Shown here: positions 27,795 to 36,780 of the stretch, one piece after another
Layout: every line of letters starts with the position of its first letter
Numbering within the stretch: position 1 is the stretch's first letter
Assembly (NCBI GenBank): GCA_031275085.1
Contig: JAISPG010000041.1
Span: 1-64,000, forward strand
Length of the DNA: 64,000 nucleotides
Direction of reading: 5' to 3'
From: Bacteroidales bacterium
Lineage (GTDB): Bacteria > Bacteroidota > Bacteroidia > Bacteroidales > ML635J-15
Translations under genes and position numbers: made by a program
The notes under the pieces: generated by a model
What the model saw: only the letters and a program-made list of their open reading frames with translations
Databases searched by the model: none
Told to the model about the DNA's origin: nothing

Positions 27795-27821
27795 CACTCT
27801 TCACACAGAAGGTGAAGAGTG
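27795..27821 (-). terminator. Terminator of the Omp28/T9SS gene
   Basis: The perfect 10-bp stem CACTCTTCAC / GTGAAGAGTG with loop ACAGAAG is followed on the minus strand by TTTTTTTTAT. Confidence 0.88.
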
Positions 27822-27845
27822 CCGAATATAAAAGTATTTTTTTAA

Positions 27846-29723
27846 TTATTGAATTGTTATTTTATGGTTTGTTATTTTATCTGCAGAGTATATTTTTACA
27901 AAATAAATTCCACTATTATAACCGGAAGTGTTCAAAATGTAATTATCTGCATTAGGATTAGCAATATCAACTGTTTGACCTGTAATATTTACAACTTCAA
28001 TTTTATCAATGTTATTCTCTGATGCAATATTAAGAATATCATCAGCCGGGTTTGGATACACCTGTATAGCTGCAAAATTTTGTTCTTCAGCAGCTGTAGA
28101 AGAAGATAATTTATTTTTACTAACCTGTAATATCTCACTACTTTCACTATTCATTAATTGAACGAAAGTAACTAATTCACATTTATTAACATCAGATCCC
28201 GAAGGGATAGTTACTTGAACTGTCCTGTTTATAACAGATTCTGTAGAAAAATCCAAAGGGCTACCATTTGCATTAGGATATACATTTCTTACAACAAAAT
28301 TAACTTCGGATAATGTCTGCCAGTTTTCTGCAATATTTGTTTCAGTAAGCACAACAAATAATTTTATATCACCTGAATAATAACTTGCTAATTCTTCTAT
28401 TTCAATATTCAGATCAAATGTGTATGGGAAGCTCCCTGTTAATTCAATATCTGTATCTAACCTGTATATAGATGATTTAGGTTTAATTACACTGTAAAGA
28501 GCATCATAATAACTTTTTTGATCTGCCACTGTTGGGAGAGCTCCTGACGATACATACATTCCACTAGTAATTGAAGCCGGATAGCCAATATCAATACTAA
28601 ATGCATTAGAATAAAAAGCTTCGCGAATTGATGTTGCATTAGTTTGATATGAATCGCCACCATGATATTCTATTATTGCAACATCCATATCAGAGTTTGC
28701 TGCAACCTGGTCAATTGCACGTGCTGCTATAGGACAATATTGGCACCATGTACCTGTAAATATTTCATAAAGAACATAATTTCTTGCAATACTTCCGGGA
28801 ATTACAACATCTACGGTTGCACTATTATCTGAACTTCCCAATGCTCCATAGTTAGCATAAACAGTATAGAGATAAGAATCAGGATAAACATGTACATCTG
28901 TATATGTTAATGTTGTGTTATCTACTGTAGCAACTTCGATACCTCCGCGGGAAATAATATAACTTTCGGGAGTTTCTGTCTCCGGAGCTTCCCATGTTAG
29001 TTTCACATCAAAATTATTTTCCAGAACATAACTTAAGTTTAAAGGAGCCGGTGGTGCATCAATTTCAGTTACAACAATATCATCAATATAATATTCCGGA
29101 GTCCCGCCTTCGTCCCATGCATAAAAATTAACAGCATCCAATCTGTTTATACTTGTGCCTTCATCAAAACATCCTTTACTCCATTGATAAGCATGAAAAC
29201 GTTGATCGTTAACATATACTTCGATCCAATCGCTGTCCAGATCCACTACAAGCTGGAATTTTATCCATTCGGTTTGCGTATAAGTAGTTGATGCTGCCGC
29301 ACTTCCGGCACCATCAATTGTAACTGTTCCGTTTTTAATATACAGCTGGGTTCCCCATATTGTTCCGACTCCGGATACTGTAAATTTTTGTAAAAGATTA
29401 AAATATGCCTGTCTTCCGCTTGGAACAAACATATAAAATTCGACAAAATATCGTCCTTCCGAACGATCGTTTAATTTGATAACAGCATCGTTGGTACCCG
29501 AAATTTTTAATGATTTTGTTCCGCCATTTGCATAAGCATCAGAAATTACAGGGTCTTCACTCCCACCTGCAGCACCGCTCCATGTGTTCCAATCAGAGGA
29601 TTGTGCAGCTACTCCCTGTCCGATTGTATAAGATTCAAAATCATCTGAGATAAACTCTTGTGCATTTGTATTATATGTTAAAACTAATGCAAATGAAATT
29701 AATAATAGTAGTGTTCTTTTCAT
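27846..29723 (-). CDS. T9SS-exported protein with LamG-like, Fn3 and Omp28/thioredoxin-like domains
   Basis: 625 residues. A signal peptide (to NTNAQ) is followed by a concanavalin-like domain (DDFESYTIGQG, RYFVEFYMFVPSG, WIEVYVNDQRFHAYQW, about 25-215) and an Fn3 domain (PLNLSYVLENNFDVKLTWEAPETET). Next comes an Omp28-like thioredoxin fold with the CxxC of TGTWCQYCPIAARAIDQVA (about 330). The C-terminus is a T9SS type A sorting domain (IQVYPNPADDILNIA, GIYFVKIYSADK). It should be surface-exposed or released. The CQYC pair could be redox-active or structural; Omp28 proteins have no proven enzyme activity. The gene is monocistronic with its own promoter and terminator. Confidence 0.88.
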   Translation of the reverse strand: MKRTLLLLISFALVLTYNTNAQEFISDDFESYTIGQGVAAQSSDWNTWSGAAGGSEDPVISDAYANGGTKSLKISGTNDAVIKLNDRSEGRYFVEFYMFVPSGRQAYFNLLQKFTVSGVGTIWGTQLYIKNGTVTIDGAGSAAASTTYTQTEWIKFQLVVDLDSDWIEVYVNDQRFHAYQWSKGCFDEGTSINRLDAVNFYAWDEGGTPEYYIDDIVVTEIDAPPAPLNLSYVLENNFDVKLTWEAPETETPESYIISRGGIEVATVDNTTLTYTDVHVYPDSYLYTVYANYGALGSSDNSATVDVVIPGSIARNYVLYEIFTGTWCQYCPIAARAIDQVAANSDMDVAIIEYHGGDSYQTNATSIREAFYSNAFSIDIGYPASITSGMYVSSGALPTVADQKSYYDALYSVIKPKSSIYRLDTDIELTGSFPYTFDLNIEIEELASYYSGDIKLFVVLTETNIAENWQTLSEVNFVVRNVYPNANGSPLDFSTESVINRTVQVTIPSGSDVNKCELVTFVQLMNSESSEILQVSKNKLSSSTAAEEQNFAAIQVYPNPADDILNIASENNIDKIEVVNITGQTVDIANPNADNYILNTSGYNSGIYFVKIYSADKITNHKITIQ

Positions 29724-29752
29724 AAGTATATTTTTTATAATTTAGTACTAAT

Positions 29753-29783
29753 CAAATTTACAATAATATTTCAAACTAGCAAA
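29753..29783 (-). promoter_or_regulatory. Promoter of the Omp28/T9SS gene
   Basis: On the minus strand TTTG (29780-29783), 19 nt, then TAAATTTG (29753-29760), matching the Bacteroidetes consensus, 30 nt upstream of the start codon. Confidence 0.65.
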
Positions 29784-29821
29784 ATTATTCTGAAAATATT
29801 GATCTCCTTAATTTAGAGGGA

Positions 29822-31885
29822 TTAATCTCTTGAAGCTATTCTCTGGCGTGCAATCATAATATTTTGTTTTACCTGTTCATTTTGAGGATCTAGCTTATAT
29901 GCTTTTTCAAAATATTCTAATGCTTTTATATCGTCGTTTTCAATACCATAAGATATTCCAAGATATCTGTATACTTCAGCATCTTCTTTTATTCCTGAGG
30001 CTAACAACAGATTAGCCCTTGCATTTTCAAAATTTCCTGTATTTCCGTAATTAATCCCAAGATAATATAATACATCAAAATTTGAAGGATTCAGTTTTTT
30101 TGCTTTTTCATAATAATATATTGCAGAGTCCGGTTTTGGTTCCGAAACAAAATAGTATAAATTTCCCATATGAAAAAAAGATTCATATCTCGACGGGGAT
30201 AATTCCATATAGTCAAGCCATAGTTGTTTTTCGTAATCAGGATCGTCTATATTGTAAGTCAGAACACCAATTGTATTTGACCAGACATCTGCTTGTAAAG
30301 GATAATAACTTAATGTTTTTTTATAATATTCGAACATTTTATGATAATCTCCATACATCCTGTAATATATATTTCCCAATCCTACAAGCGATTCGTCATA
30401 AGCCGGATATATTTCCACTGCTTTTTCGAAATACGGTAAAGCTTCTTTCAAATACTTATTCCGTGTAATTGTATCACCAGCCTCTTCCGCATCTTCCGAA
30501 AGTTTATACAACTCACTGGCATAAGAACTGTTTCCTTTAGCACTATTTGAACTTATTTTAATATCATGTGAGAATAAGGTAAGATTATTTTCCCAGACTT
30601 TATTACGTGAAATAGTTTTTACTGAATATGTCAATAAAATAATAGTACAAACTGTAATTCCGACAGTACAGTATTTTTTGATGTCCGGCATTAACCCGGG
30701 TAATTTTTCTGATAAAAGATAAGCTATTATTATGCAGAATCCAAGCAGTGAAACATATACAAATCTTTCACTCATAAAAGCTCCTATATTAAAGAAAACA
30801 TTAGATGTTATCGATAATGTTGCCGCATAAATAATTATACCATATGAATATACTGTTTTCTTTTTTATCCCGTAAATTGCTACAACAGCTAATCCTAAAT
30901 GAATTAAGACACTTAAAATTACCCAGATATTCGACCAGCCAACTATAGAAATATGATACGGATAATAATCCCAGGTAAGCGGATGAGGAAATATAAGAAG
31001 TTTCAGGTAAATTAACAATGTAAGGGCTATTGTTGCATAACGTTGCCCTTTTGTTGCTTCCAGAAAAGGGTTATTCATAAGATTGGCAGATTCTATTGAT
31101 GTGGCATTTCCTATCACAATATTCCTTATTATAAGATATAATATAACTCCTGAAAATAGCGGGATCATACTGATCGCATATTTTTTTAAAGGTTGTTTAT
31201 CTCTGAAGAAATAAATACTTAATGGGATGACTGCAAGAAATGTAATGCTTATTTCCTTAGACATTGCTCCAAGAAAAATAAAAATAAAAGAATTTACCAG
31301 TTCCAGCTTGTTATTTTTATCAAAATAATTGATTATAGAATTAAGTGCAGCAATACTGAACAAAAATGCCAGTATCTCGTCACGACCTTTTATGTTGGCA
31401 ACAACTTCCGTATGTAACGGGTGTGCTGCAAAAAGCATTGTTACAATAAAAGGAATACTTAAAAACTCATATTTGGGTTTATAATTCCTAAATAGTTTTT
31501 TCAACACAGTAAACAGAATTAACAAAGAAATACAATATAAAAGAATATTGTTTAAATGACTTATCATGGGATTTCCTATGAAACTTTCTCTGGCTGCCAC
31601 ATCAGTAGTTTCTTTTCCAAAAAGCTCAACTTCTAGAGCAAAAGTTATTAATGACAATGGCCTGTATCTGCCGCCCTCCAGATCCCTGGATTCTTTTCCG
31701 AACATTCCGGCCATAGAATCATATGAAAGAATATCTCTGATCCCATTTATTCCATTTTGAGTAAATTTATTATTCCAGATAGTCATTTTATCATCAAGTG
31801 CATACTGATGACCTAAAGTATTATTATAAAGAATAAATGTAAAGACAACTATTATTATCTGATAGGTATAACTTTTAAGTTTCAT
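29822..31885 (-). CDS. TMTC-like GT-C membrane protein with C-terminal TPR repeats
   Basis: 687 residues. The first 420 hold about ten hydrophobic segments. A first-loop acidic pair YALDD fits the GT-C catalytic loop. HPLHTEVVANIKGRDEILAF and FPHPLTWDYYPYH are close to conserved stretches of TMTC O-mannosyltransferases. The rest is at least five TPR units (YPAYDESLVGLGNIYYRM, PSNFDVLYYLGINYGNTGNF, EVYRYLGISYGIENDDIKALEYFEKAYKLDPQ). It probably moves a sugar from a polyprenyl-phosphate donor to a protein or glycan on the periplasmic side. Many T9SS Bacteroidetes glycosylate surface proteins, but the target is unknown. It stands between two single genes. Confidence 0.8.
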   Translation of the reverse strand: MKLKSYTYQIIIVVFTFILYNNTLGHQYALDDKMTIWNNKFTQNGINGIRDILSYDSMAGMFGKESRDLEGGRYRPLSLITFALEVELFGKETTDVAARESFIGNPMISHLNNILLYCISLLILFTVLKKLFRNYKPKYEFLSIPFIVTMLFAAHPLHTEVVANIKGRDEILAFLFSIAALNSIINYFDKNNKLELVNSFIFIFLGAMSKEISITFLAVIPLSIYFFRDKQPLKKYAISMIPLFSGVILYLIIRNIVIGNATSIESANLMNNPFLEATKGQRYATIALTLLIYLKLLIFPHPLTWDYYPYHISIVGWSNIWVILSVLIHLGLAVVAIYGIKKKTVYSYGIIIYAATLSITSNVFFNIGAFMSERFVYVSLLGFCIIIAYLLSEKLPGLMPDIKKYCTVGITVCTIILLTYSVKTISRNKVWENNLTLFSHDIKISSNSAKGNSSYASELYKLSEDAEEAGDTITRNKYLKEALPYFEKAVEIYPAYDESLVGLGNIYYRMYGDYHKMFEYYKKTLSYYPLQADVWSNTIGVLTYNIDDPDYEKQLWLDYMELSPSRYESFFHMGNLYYFVSEPKPDSAIYYYEKAKKLNPSNFDVLYYLGINYGNTGNFENARANLLLASGIKEDAEVYRYLGISYGIENDDIKALEYFEKAYKLDPQNEQVKQNIMIARQRIASRD

Positions 31886-32064
31886 TGCTGTAGTTTTACA
31901 GCGTGAATATATTATTATTTAGTAAAAAAACAAAAGAATTAAAGTTTAAAAAATGATTGAAGAATTGTTATGATATCTACACAATAAAGCAACTACTATT
32001 AAATATATGTCAGAGTTTTATGTCTTAATTACTTTATTATTCACTATGAGATAATCATAACATT

Positions 32065-32096
32065 CCGGAGGCTGAGCGCAGCCGAAGCCCCCTCTG
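32065..32096. repeat. GC-rich REP-like hairpin, copy 2
   Basis: CCGGAGGCTGAGCGCAGCCG followed by AAGCCCCC matches copy 1 at 26575 in all but a few bases. It is the only distinct element in the gap 31886-32132, which is otherwise AT-rich and non-coding. Confidence 0.6.
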
Positions 32097-32132
32097 CTTC
32101 CGGTACATAAAATTTATTCAATTAAATTTTAT

Positions 32133-32666
32133 TTATTTGGAGCCTTCTCCGACAAAACTATCAGATTTATTTTTGAACAGGATATTAAATGATGTCAGAC
32201 TACCATACGACCTGGTAATATATTGCTGAAGAACTATTTTTTCTTCATCGCTTATATTACTGGTATTTATTTTTTGTTCCAACACTCTGAGCCTGTCTCT
32301 TATCATTATTATTTTATTGAAAAAAGTAGAAATAGGCATTTCATAAGGTTTAAGATCCGGATTTGATGGTTTTAAAATCAATGTGCCACCAGTCCATTTG
32401 TCGGCAATAGGCACTGTTTCCTGAATATCTGAAAAATTTCGCAAGATCTTTATCAAAGTTTGTTCTATCATTTCAAAACTTACAAGATCTTCTTCCGGCT
32501 CAAGTAAGTCAATAATTTCAAATCCGTCATAATTTCTGGAAATTTCTCTGTTACCATAATCCACAAAAGTTATGAGATAACTGGAAGATTTAACTTGAAT
32601 AACAACACCTATACCATATTCTTTATGTTTTACCCTTGAGCCTATACCTAAAACTTCATTTTCCAT
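32133..32666 (-). CDS. Conserved hypothetical with an N-terminal CarD/Tudor-like beta motif
   Basis: 177 residues from the ATG at 32666; a TTG two codons earlier is a less likely start. Residues 5-45 (GIGSRVKHKEYGIGVVIQVKSSSYLITFVDYGNREIS) look like the small SH3/Tudor-like fold found in CarD, TRCF and UvrD C-termini. The rest is helical (FEMIEQTLIKILRNFSD, TFFNKIIMIRDRLRVLEQKINTS). It has no signal peptide, so it is cytoplasmic, and may bind RNA polymerase or nucleic acid, but this is an inference from the fold only. DUF721 lies 21 nt upstream, and the two are probably co-transcribed. Confidence 0.7.
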   Translation of the reverse strand: MENEVLGIGSRVKHKEYGIGVVIQVKSSSYLITFVDYGNREISRNYDGFEIIDLLEPEEDLVSFEMIEQTLIKILRNFSDIQETVPIADKWTGGTLILKPSNPDLKPYEMPISTFFNKIIMIRDRLRVLEQKINTSNISDEEKIVLQQYITRSYGSLTSFNILFKNKSDSFVGEGSK

Positions 32667-32687
32667 AATCAATAATTTTTATAAATT

Positions 32688-32981
32688 TTATCTTAAAATG
32701 ATTTCCGAAACAAAATTACGACCTATTTCATAGTTAATTCTTTTTACTAATTCACTTCTTATCAGCAGAATCTCTCCTCTTATTATTGAAGACGAAACAG
32801 CAATAACAAGTGATTTATCAGAAACATATATTTCCTTTGTTGCTTTGAAGATATGTTCTCCTGCAACATTCTTCCAGATTGCTTTTATCCTTACATTATC
32901 AATTCCGTCTTCAAGTTTGGAATTTTGCTTTATGCAAAGTTTCAGTAATTCGTTTATCGGTAATGTTTCTGACCTGCGCAT
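32688..32981 (-). CDS. DUF721 (DciA-like) protein
   Basis: 97 residues. IKAIWKNVAGEHIFKATKEIYVSDKSLVIAVSSSIIRGEILLIRSELVKRIN fits DUF721, with the W-x-x-V-x-G and the following L-x-V strand typical of the family. In proteobacteria DciA loads the replicative helicase; the short Bacteroidetes forms keep the KH-like N-terminal domain only and their role is less clear. It is encoded just before the CarD-like gene on the minus strand. No signal peptide is present. Confidence 0.85.
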   Translation of the reverse strand: MRRSETLPINELLKLCIKQNSKLEDGIDNVRIKAIWKNVAGEHIFKATKEIYVSDKSLVIAVSSSIIRGEILLIRSELVKRINYEIGRNFVSEIILR

Positions 32982-33070
32982 TTATCTCAAATATTATACA
33001 CAAAGATGAAAAAAAGATCGGAATGAAAAAAATCTAAGCTTATTTTTTATGATAATTTAATCAATAAAGC

Positions 33071-33454
33071 TCAGGAATTCTGATCCGGAAGATTAACTGT
33101 TTTTATAACAAATCCCATAATAATTGTACCTATCAGTCCTACTGTAAGAACAATGATTTTTACATAAAATATTTTTATAAAAAATATAACCGAACAACTT
33201 ATCATTACCCACATAAGTATTATTGAGTAAATTTTTGTTTTTTTGGTTATTCCTTTATTTTTACGATAATTATATATATATTTTCCTAATATTTTATGAT
33301 TGATAAGTTTATTATACAATTTATCGGAAGAACGAACATATAAGCTTGCTGCCAAAAGTAAAAATGGGGTTGTGGGTAATCCGGGAATAAAAATCCCTAA
33401 TATTCCAAGAGAAATACATATTGTTCCTAATATTATTAAAAATATCTTCAGCAA
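33071..33454 (-). CDS. YbaN/DUF454 family inner-membrane protein
   Basis: 127 residues with a clear DUF454 start: LGTICISLGILGIFIPGLPTTPFLLLAASLYVRSSDKLY. The phrase G-x-x-x-P-x-LPTTPF-x-LLA is diagnostic. Three to four hydrophobic segments are visible, so it is an integral inner-membrane protein. The function of the family is unknown. A -7-like box (rc of 33483-33490, TATATTTG) lies just upstream, giving it its own transcript. The neighbour YitT is also a membrane protein on the same strand. Confidence 0.88.
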   Translation of the reverse strand: MLKIFLIILGTICISLGILGIFIPGLPTTPFLLLAASLYVRSSDKLYNKLINHKILGKYIYNYRKNKGITKKTKIYSIILMWVMISCSVIFFIKIFYVKIIVLTVGLIGTIIMGFVIKTVNLPDQNS

Positions 33455-33571
33455 ACTTAAGTTTTTCTTATTTTATTTATTGCAAATATAAAATAATCAT
33501 AATAATTATGATTATTAAATTCATAATAAGATTAAATCTACTAAAGATCCTGTAACTAAATTTTGATGAAA

Positions 33572-34471
33572 TTATGTATTATCAGAAACCGATTCTTTTA
33601 AGGATTTAAATCCTTCTCCCAGTATTTCATTTGTATCCATTACCGAAATAAATGCACGCGGATCAATTTCATATATATAATCCTTTAATACCTGCAATTC
33701 CCGTCTGCTGACTATTGAGAATATGATCTTTTTTTCTTCATTACTGTACATGCCTTTACCATTCAGAATAGTTCCGCTTCTGTTCAAATCATCAATAATT
33801 TTTACTTTTATTTCTTCATATTTATCGGAAATAATAAATAATGCTTTATCATAGCTTGCTCCTTCAAGGATCATATCTACAACTTTACCGACAATAAAAA
33901 TCACTACCCACGAATAAAGCGGTATTTTCCAGTCTTTAAAAGCTACAAGACCGATTAATACAATTACAGAATCTACATATATCATTAATTGTCCCAAAGA
34001 TATCTTTGTATATTTATTTAATATCATTGCTATTAAATCAGTTCCTCCCGAAGTTGCTTTAGATTTAAAAACCAAACCCAGACCAACACCGATTGCCAAA
34101 CCTCCAAAAATTGAAGATAGTAAAGCATCTCCTTCCACTAACGGATTATCTCCCTGAAAGTAAGACAACAAATCGACAAAAATAGCCATTGATACAAATC
34201 CAAGAATTGTTTTCCATCCGAATCTCGGACCCAATATCCTTATTCCTAAAATAGTTAACGGGATATCTATGCATAAAGATACCATCCCCATGGGAAATCC
34301 GAATTCGTGGTGTAAAACAATTGCAATACCATAAATTCCACCGGGAACTATTTTATAAGGTGAAATAAAATACACATAGCCTACTGCCATTATAAAAGTT
34401 CCGCTTAAAATAAGCAACACTGCTCTGAACCATTTGCCAGAAAACAGTTTTTCTTTTGTTAAGAAACTCAT
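33572..34471 (-). CDS. YitT family membrane protein (DUF161 plus DUF2179)
   Basis: 299 residues. Five hydrophobic segments include YFISPYKIVPGGIYGIAIVLH, GGLAIGVGLGLVFKSKATSGGTDLIA and IVGKVVDMILEGASYDKALFIIS, typical of YitT. The cytoplasmic C-terminal DUF2179 domain follows (RSGTILNGKGMYSNEEKKIIFSIVSRREL). Some members affect membrane transport or stress, but none is well characterised. The gene is single. The 333-nt gap to the macrodomain gene (34472-34804) is AT-rich, with a -7-like TACTTTTG (rc of 34500-34507) for this gene and nothing else obvious. Confidence 0.92.
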   Translation of the reverse strand: MSFLTKEKLFSGKWFRAVLLILSGTFIMAVGYVYFISPYKIVPGGIYGIAIVLHHEFGFPMGMVSLCIDIPLTILGIRILGPRFGWKTILGFVSMAIFVDLLSYFQGDNPLVEGDALLSSIFGGLAIGVGLGLVFKSKATSGGTDLIAMILNKYTKISLGQLMIYVDSVIVLIGLVAFKDWKIPLYSWVVIFIVGKVVDMILEGASYDKALFIISDKYEEIKVKIIDDLNRSGTILNGKGMYSNEEKKIIFSIVSRRELQVLKDYIYEIDPRAFISVMDTNEILGEGFKSLKESVSDNT

Positions 34472-34804
34472 ATCTAAAAAATTAAAAACTTTTGACCGGC
34501 AAAAGTATTATATTTTTTGATATATTTAACCTAATCAAAGTCATTTTGTTTGAAAGAACTTAAAAGGATGAAAAACAAAATTCATCCATAAAATAAAACG
34601 ATCATTATAATTATTATTAAATATTTTACATTAAACGCTATTTATTTTATATAAAAATATCAAATTATTCAATTTAAATCTTATTTTACTGATACATCTA
34701 TGTCAGGTCTGAATTCTATATAACATTTCCTGATATCCTTATTTCCATTTTTATAAATTTCCATATAGTAAAAAACATTCCATTTTTTTATCTTTGAAAA
34801 AAAC

Positions 34805-35326
34805 ATGAATATGAAAACAAAGTTTGAAATATATAAAGGCGATATAACGAAATTACATGTTGATGTAATAGTTAATGCTGCAAATAAAACTTTACTGGGC
34901 GGCGGCGGAGTTGACGGAGCAATACATAATGCTGCCGGAAAAGATCTTTTAAACGAATGCTCCAAACTTGGCGGGTGTGAAACCGGTGAAGCAAAAATTA
35001 CAAAAGGCTATAATCTGCCTGCAAAATTTGTGATACATACTGTCGGACCTGTATGGCACGGAGGAAACAATAACGAACCTGAACTCCTGGCAAATGCATA
35101 CAGGAATTCTTTACAAACAGCTATGGAAAATAACCTGAAAACTATAGCATTTCCTTCAATAAGTACGGGAGTTTATGCTTATCCTGTTAAAGAGGCAAGC
35201 ACAATTGCCATTGATGAGTGTTTAAAATTTGTAAAAGAAAATGATGTTTTTGATAAAATTATTTTTGTCTGTTTTGATGAAAAAACGGAAAATATTTACA
35301 AAAATGAATTAAAAATTAAGAGTTAA
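34805..35326 (+). CDS. Macrodomain protein, O-acetyl-ADP-ribose deacetylase family
   Basis: 173 residues from the first ATG; a second ATG two codons on (34811) is equally possible. Macrodomain motifs: GDITKLHVDVIVNAANKTLLGGGGVDGAIH and PSISTGVYAYP, matching the YmdB/MacroD type that removes acetyl from O-acetyl-ADP-ribose and can release mono-ADP-ribose from proteins. A -7 box TATCTTTG (34789-34796) would start transcription only a few bases before the ATG, so the mRNA is almost leaderless. It may reverse ADP-ribosylation; a possible ART-like toxin module sits about 16 kb away, but no link is shown. Confidence 0.94.
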   Translation: MNMKTKFEIYKGDITKLHVDVIVNAANKTLLGGGGVDGAIHNAAGKDLLNECSKLGGCETGEAKITKGYNLPAKFVIHTVGPVWHGGNNNEPELLANAYRNSLQTAMENNLKTIAFPSISTGVYAYPVKEASTIAIDECLKFVKENDVFDKIIFVCFDEKTENIYKNELKIKS

Positions 35327-35390
35327 AAATTAAGAATTGGCTACGCAGTTTATTTTTTTAATTTTTCATTCTTAATTTTTAACTCTTAAT
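35315..35390. terminator. Long perfect inverted repeat acting as bidirectional terminator
   Basis: Arms of 23 bp (ATTAAGAGTTAAAAATTAAG plus AAT, and the exact complement at 35368-35390) enclose 30 nt. It lies between convergent genes; the left arm starts inside the last codons of the macrodomain gene. Confidence 0.7.
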
Positions 35391-35402
35391 TTCCCAATTT
35401 AA

Positions 35403-36584
35403 TTATATCAGTTTCAACGCGTTTTCAAGATCTGTAATAATATCATCACAATCTTCGATTCCTACGGAAAATCTTACTAACCCGTCACTTATACCTGCTT
35501 CTTCGCGGGCTTCTTTTGATAATCCTGCATGAGTCATTGACGCCGGATGTTGTATTAAAGTTTCCACTCCGCCTAATGATACTGCCAGTAAACACAGTTT
35601 TACATTATCCATTAATATTTCACCTGCCTTAAATCCTCCTTTAAGTCCGAAACTTATCATTGCACCAAAACCAGACATTTGTTTCTTTGCAAGTTCATGC
35701 TGAGGATGTGATTTTAATCCGGGATATTTTACCCATTCTACTTTTGAATGATTTTCAAGCCACTCTGCAATAACTCTTGCCGATTGCTCAGACTTTTCCA
35801 TCCTGAGAGACAGCGTTTTAACACCACGACTTACCATATATGCCTGGTGCGGATCCATATTTCCACCCATATAAACCATTGTCTGACGCAATCTTTTATA
35901 CACTTCCGGATCTTTTGCAATAATTGCACCACCTACTATATCGGCATGGCCATTTATAAACTTCGTTATCGAATGTAATACTATATCAGCGCCTAAATCC
36001 AAAGGTTTCTGCAAATATGGCGAACAGAAAGTATTATCAACACAAACCAGAATATTATTCTTATGTGCAAGTTCACAAACTGCTTTTATATCCGTAATAG
36101 CTATTGTCGGGTTTGTCGGAGTTTCAATATACAATAACTTTGTATTTGGTTTTATTACTTTTTTAATTTGTTCAATATCTGATGTATCAACAAAATCGGC
36201 TTCCACACCAAAACGTGAAAAATCTCTTTCCAGAACTCCGCGGCTTGGACCATACATTGCATCAGTAGTAATTACATGTAATCCCTGTCCCAGAAGTGCC
36301 ATATAAACTGTAGTTACAGCTGCCATTCCGCTTGCAACAGCAATACCTCTGTATCCGTTCTCAAGTTCTGCAAGTTTATCCTCAAGAGAATTTATCGTAG
36401 GATTTCCGATTCTGGTATAGATATATCCCGGTTCTTTTCCTGCAAAAAGATCGGCACCATGTTTTGAATTCCTGAATTTAAAAGTAGATGTCTGATAAAT
36501 CGGCATTACCGCACTTCCCAAACAATCTTCATAATCACCGGCATGAACCAGTTTAGTGTTAAATCCGCTATTTTTTGTTTCCAT
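35403..36584 (-). CDS. Cys/Met-metabolism PLP enzyme (cystathionine gamma-synthase / gamma-lyase / Met gamma-lyase group)
   Basis: 393 residues. Fold-type I PLP enzyme with GIAVASGMAAV (phosphate loop), YIETPTNP, VDNTFCSPYLQKPLDLGADIVLHS, and the PLP lysine in ITKFINGHADIVGG. The C-terminal SLGGVETLIQHPASMTHA with conserved Ser-Leu-Gly-Gly and Thr-His is typical of the whole group. The sequence alone does not settle whether it makes cystathionine from an acyl-homoserine or cleaves cystathionine or methionine. The opening LVHAGDYEDCLGSAVMPIYQTSTF resembles Bacteroidetes enzymes annotated as methionine or cystathionine gamma-lyase. It has its own promoter at 36617-36648. Confidence 0.9.
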   Translation of the reverse strand: METKNSGFNTKLVHAGDYEDCLGSAVMPIYQTSTFKFRNSKHGADLFAGKEPGYIYTRIGNPTINSLEDKLAELENGYRGIAVASGMAAVTTVYMALLGQGLHVITTDAMYGPSRGVLERDFSRFGVEADFVDTSDIEQIKKVIKPNTKLLYIETPTNPTIAITDIKAVCELAHKNNILVCVDNTFCSPYLQKPLDLGADIVLHSITKFINGHADIVGGAIIAKDPEVYKRLRQTMVYMGGNMDPHQAYMVSRGVKTLSLRMEKSEQSARVIAEWLENHSKVEWVKYPGLKSHPQHELAKKQMSGFGAMISFGLKGGFKAGEILMDNVKLCLLAVSLGGVETLIQHPASMTHAGLSKEAREEAGISDGLVRFSVGIEDCDDIITDLENALKLI

Positions 36585-36616
36585 TATAAATGACTGTTAA
36601 TTTAATAAATGAACTA

Positions 36617-36648
36617 CAAAAATAAGTTTTATTATTTGTAATAACAAA
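36617..36648 (-). promoter_or_regulatory. Promoter of the Cys/Met PLP enzyme gene
   Basis: On the minus strand TTTG (36645-36648), 20 nt, then TATTTTTG (36617-36624), an exact fit to TTTG-N19-21-TAnnTTTG, about 32 nt before the ATG. Confidence 0.75.
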
Positions 36649-36780
36649 GCCTTATTTTTGATGCCGTTCCAAATCCTGCTTATGATATAGAAAAAATTTC
36701 AATAAATGATTTATTTAAATCTTGATATCAAAAATGTAATCTTTATTCAAATTTATTAACTTTGTGCAAATTTAGAGTTG

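Noticed and set aside
34681-34965. 94-codon minus frame over the macrodomain gene start
   Set aside because: It is antisense to conserved macrodomain motifs and has no recognisable features.
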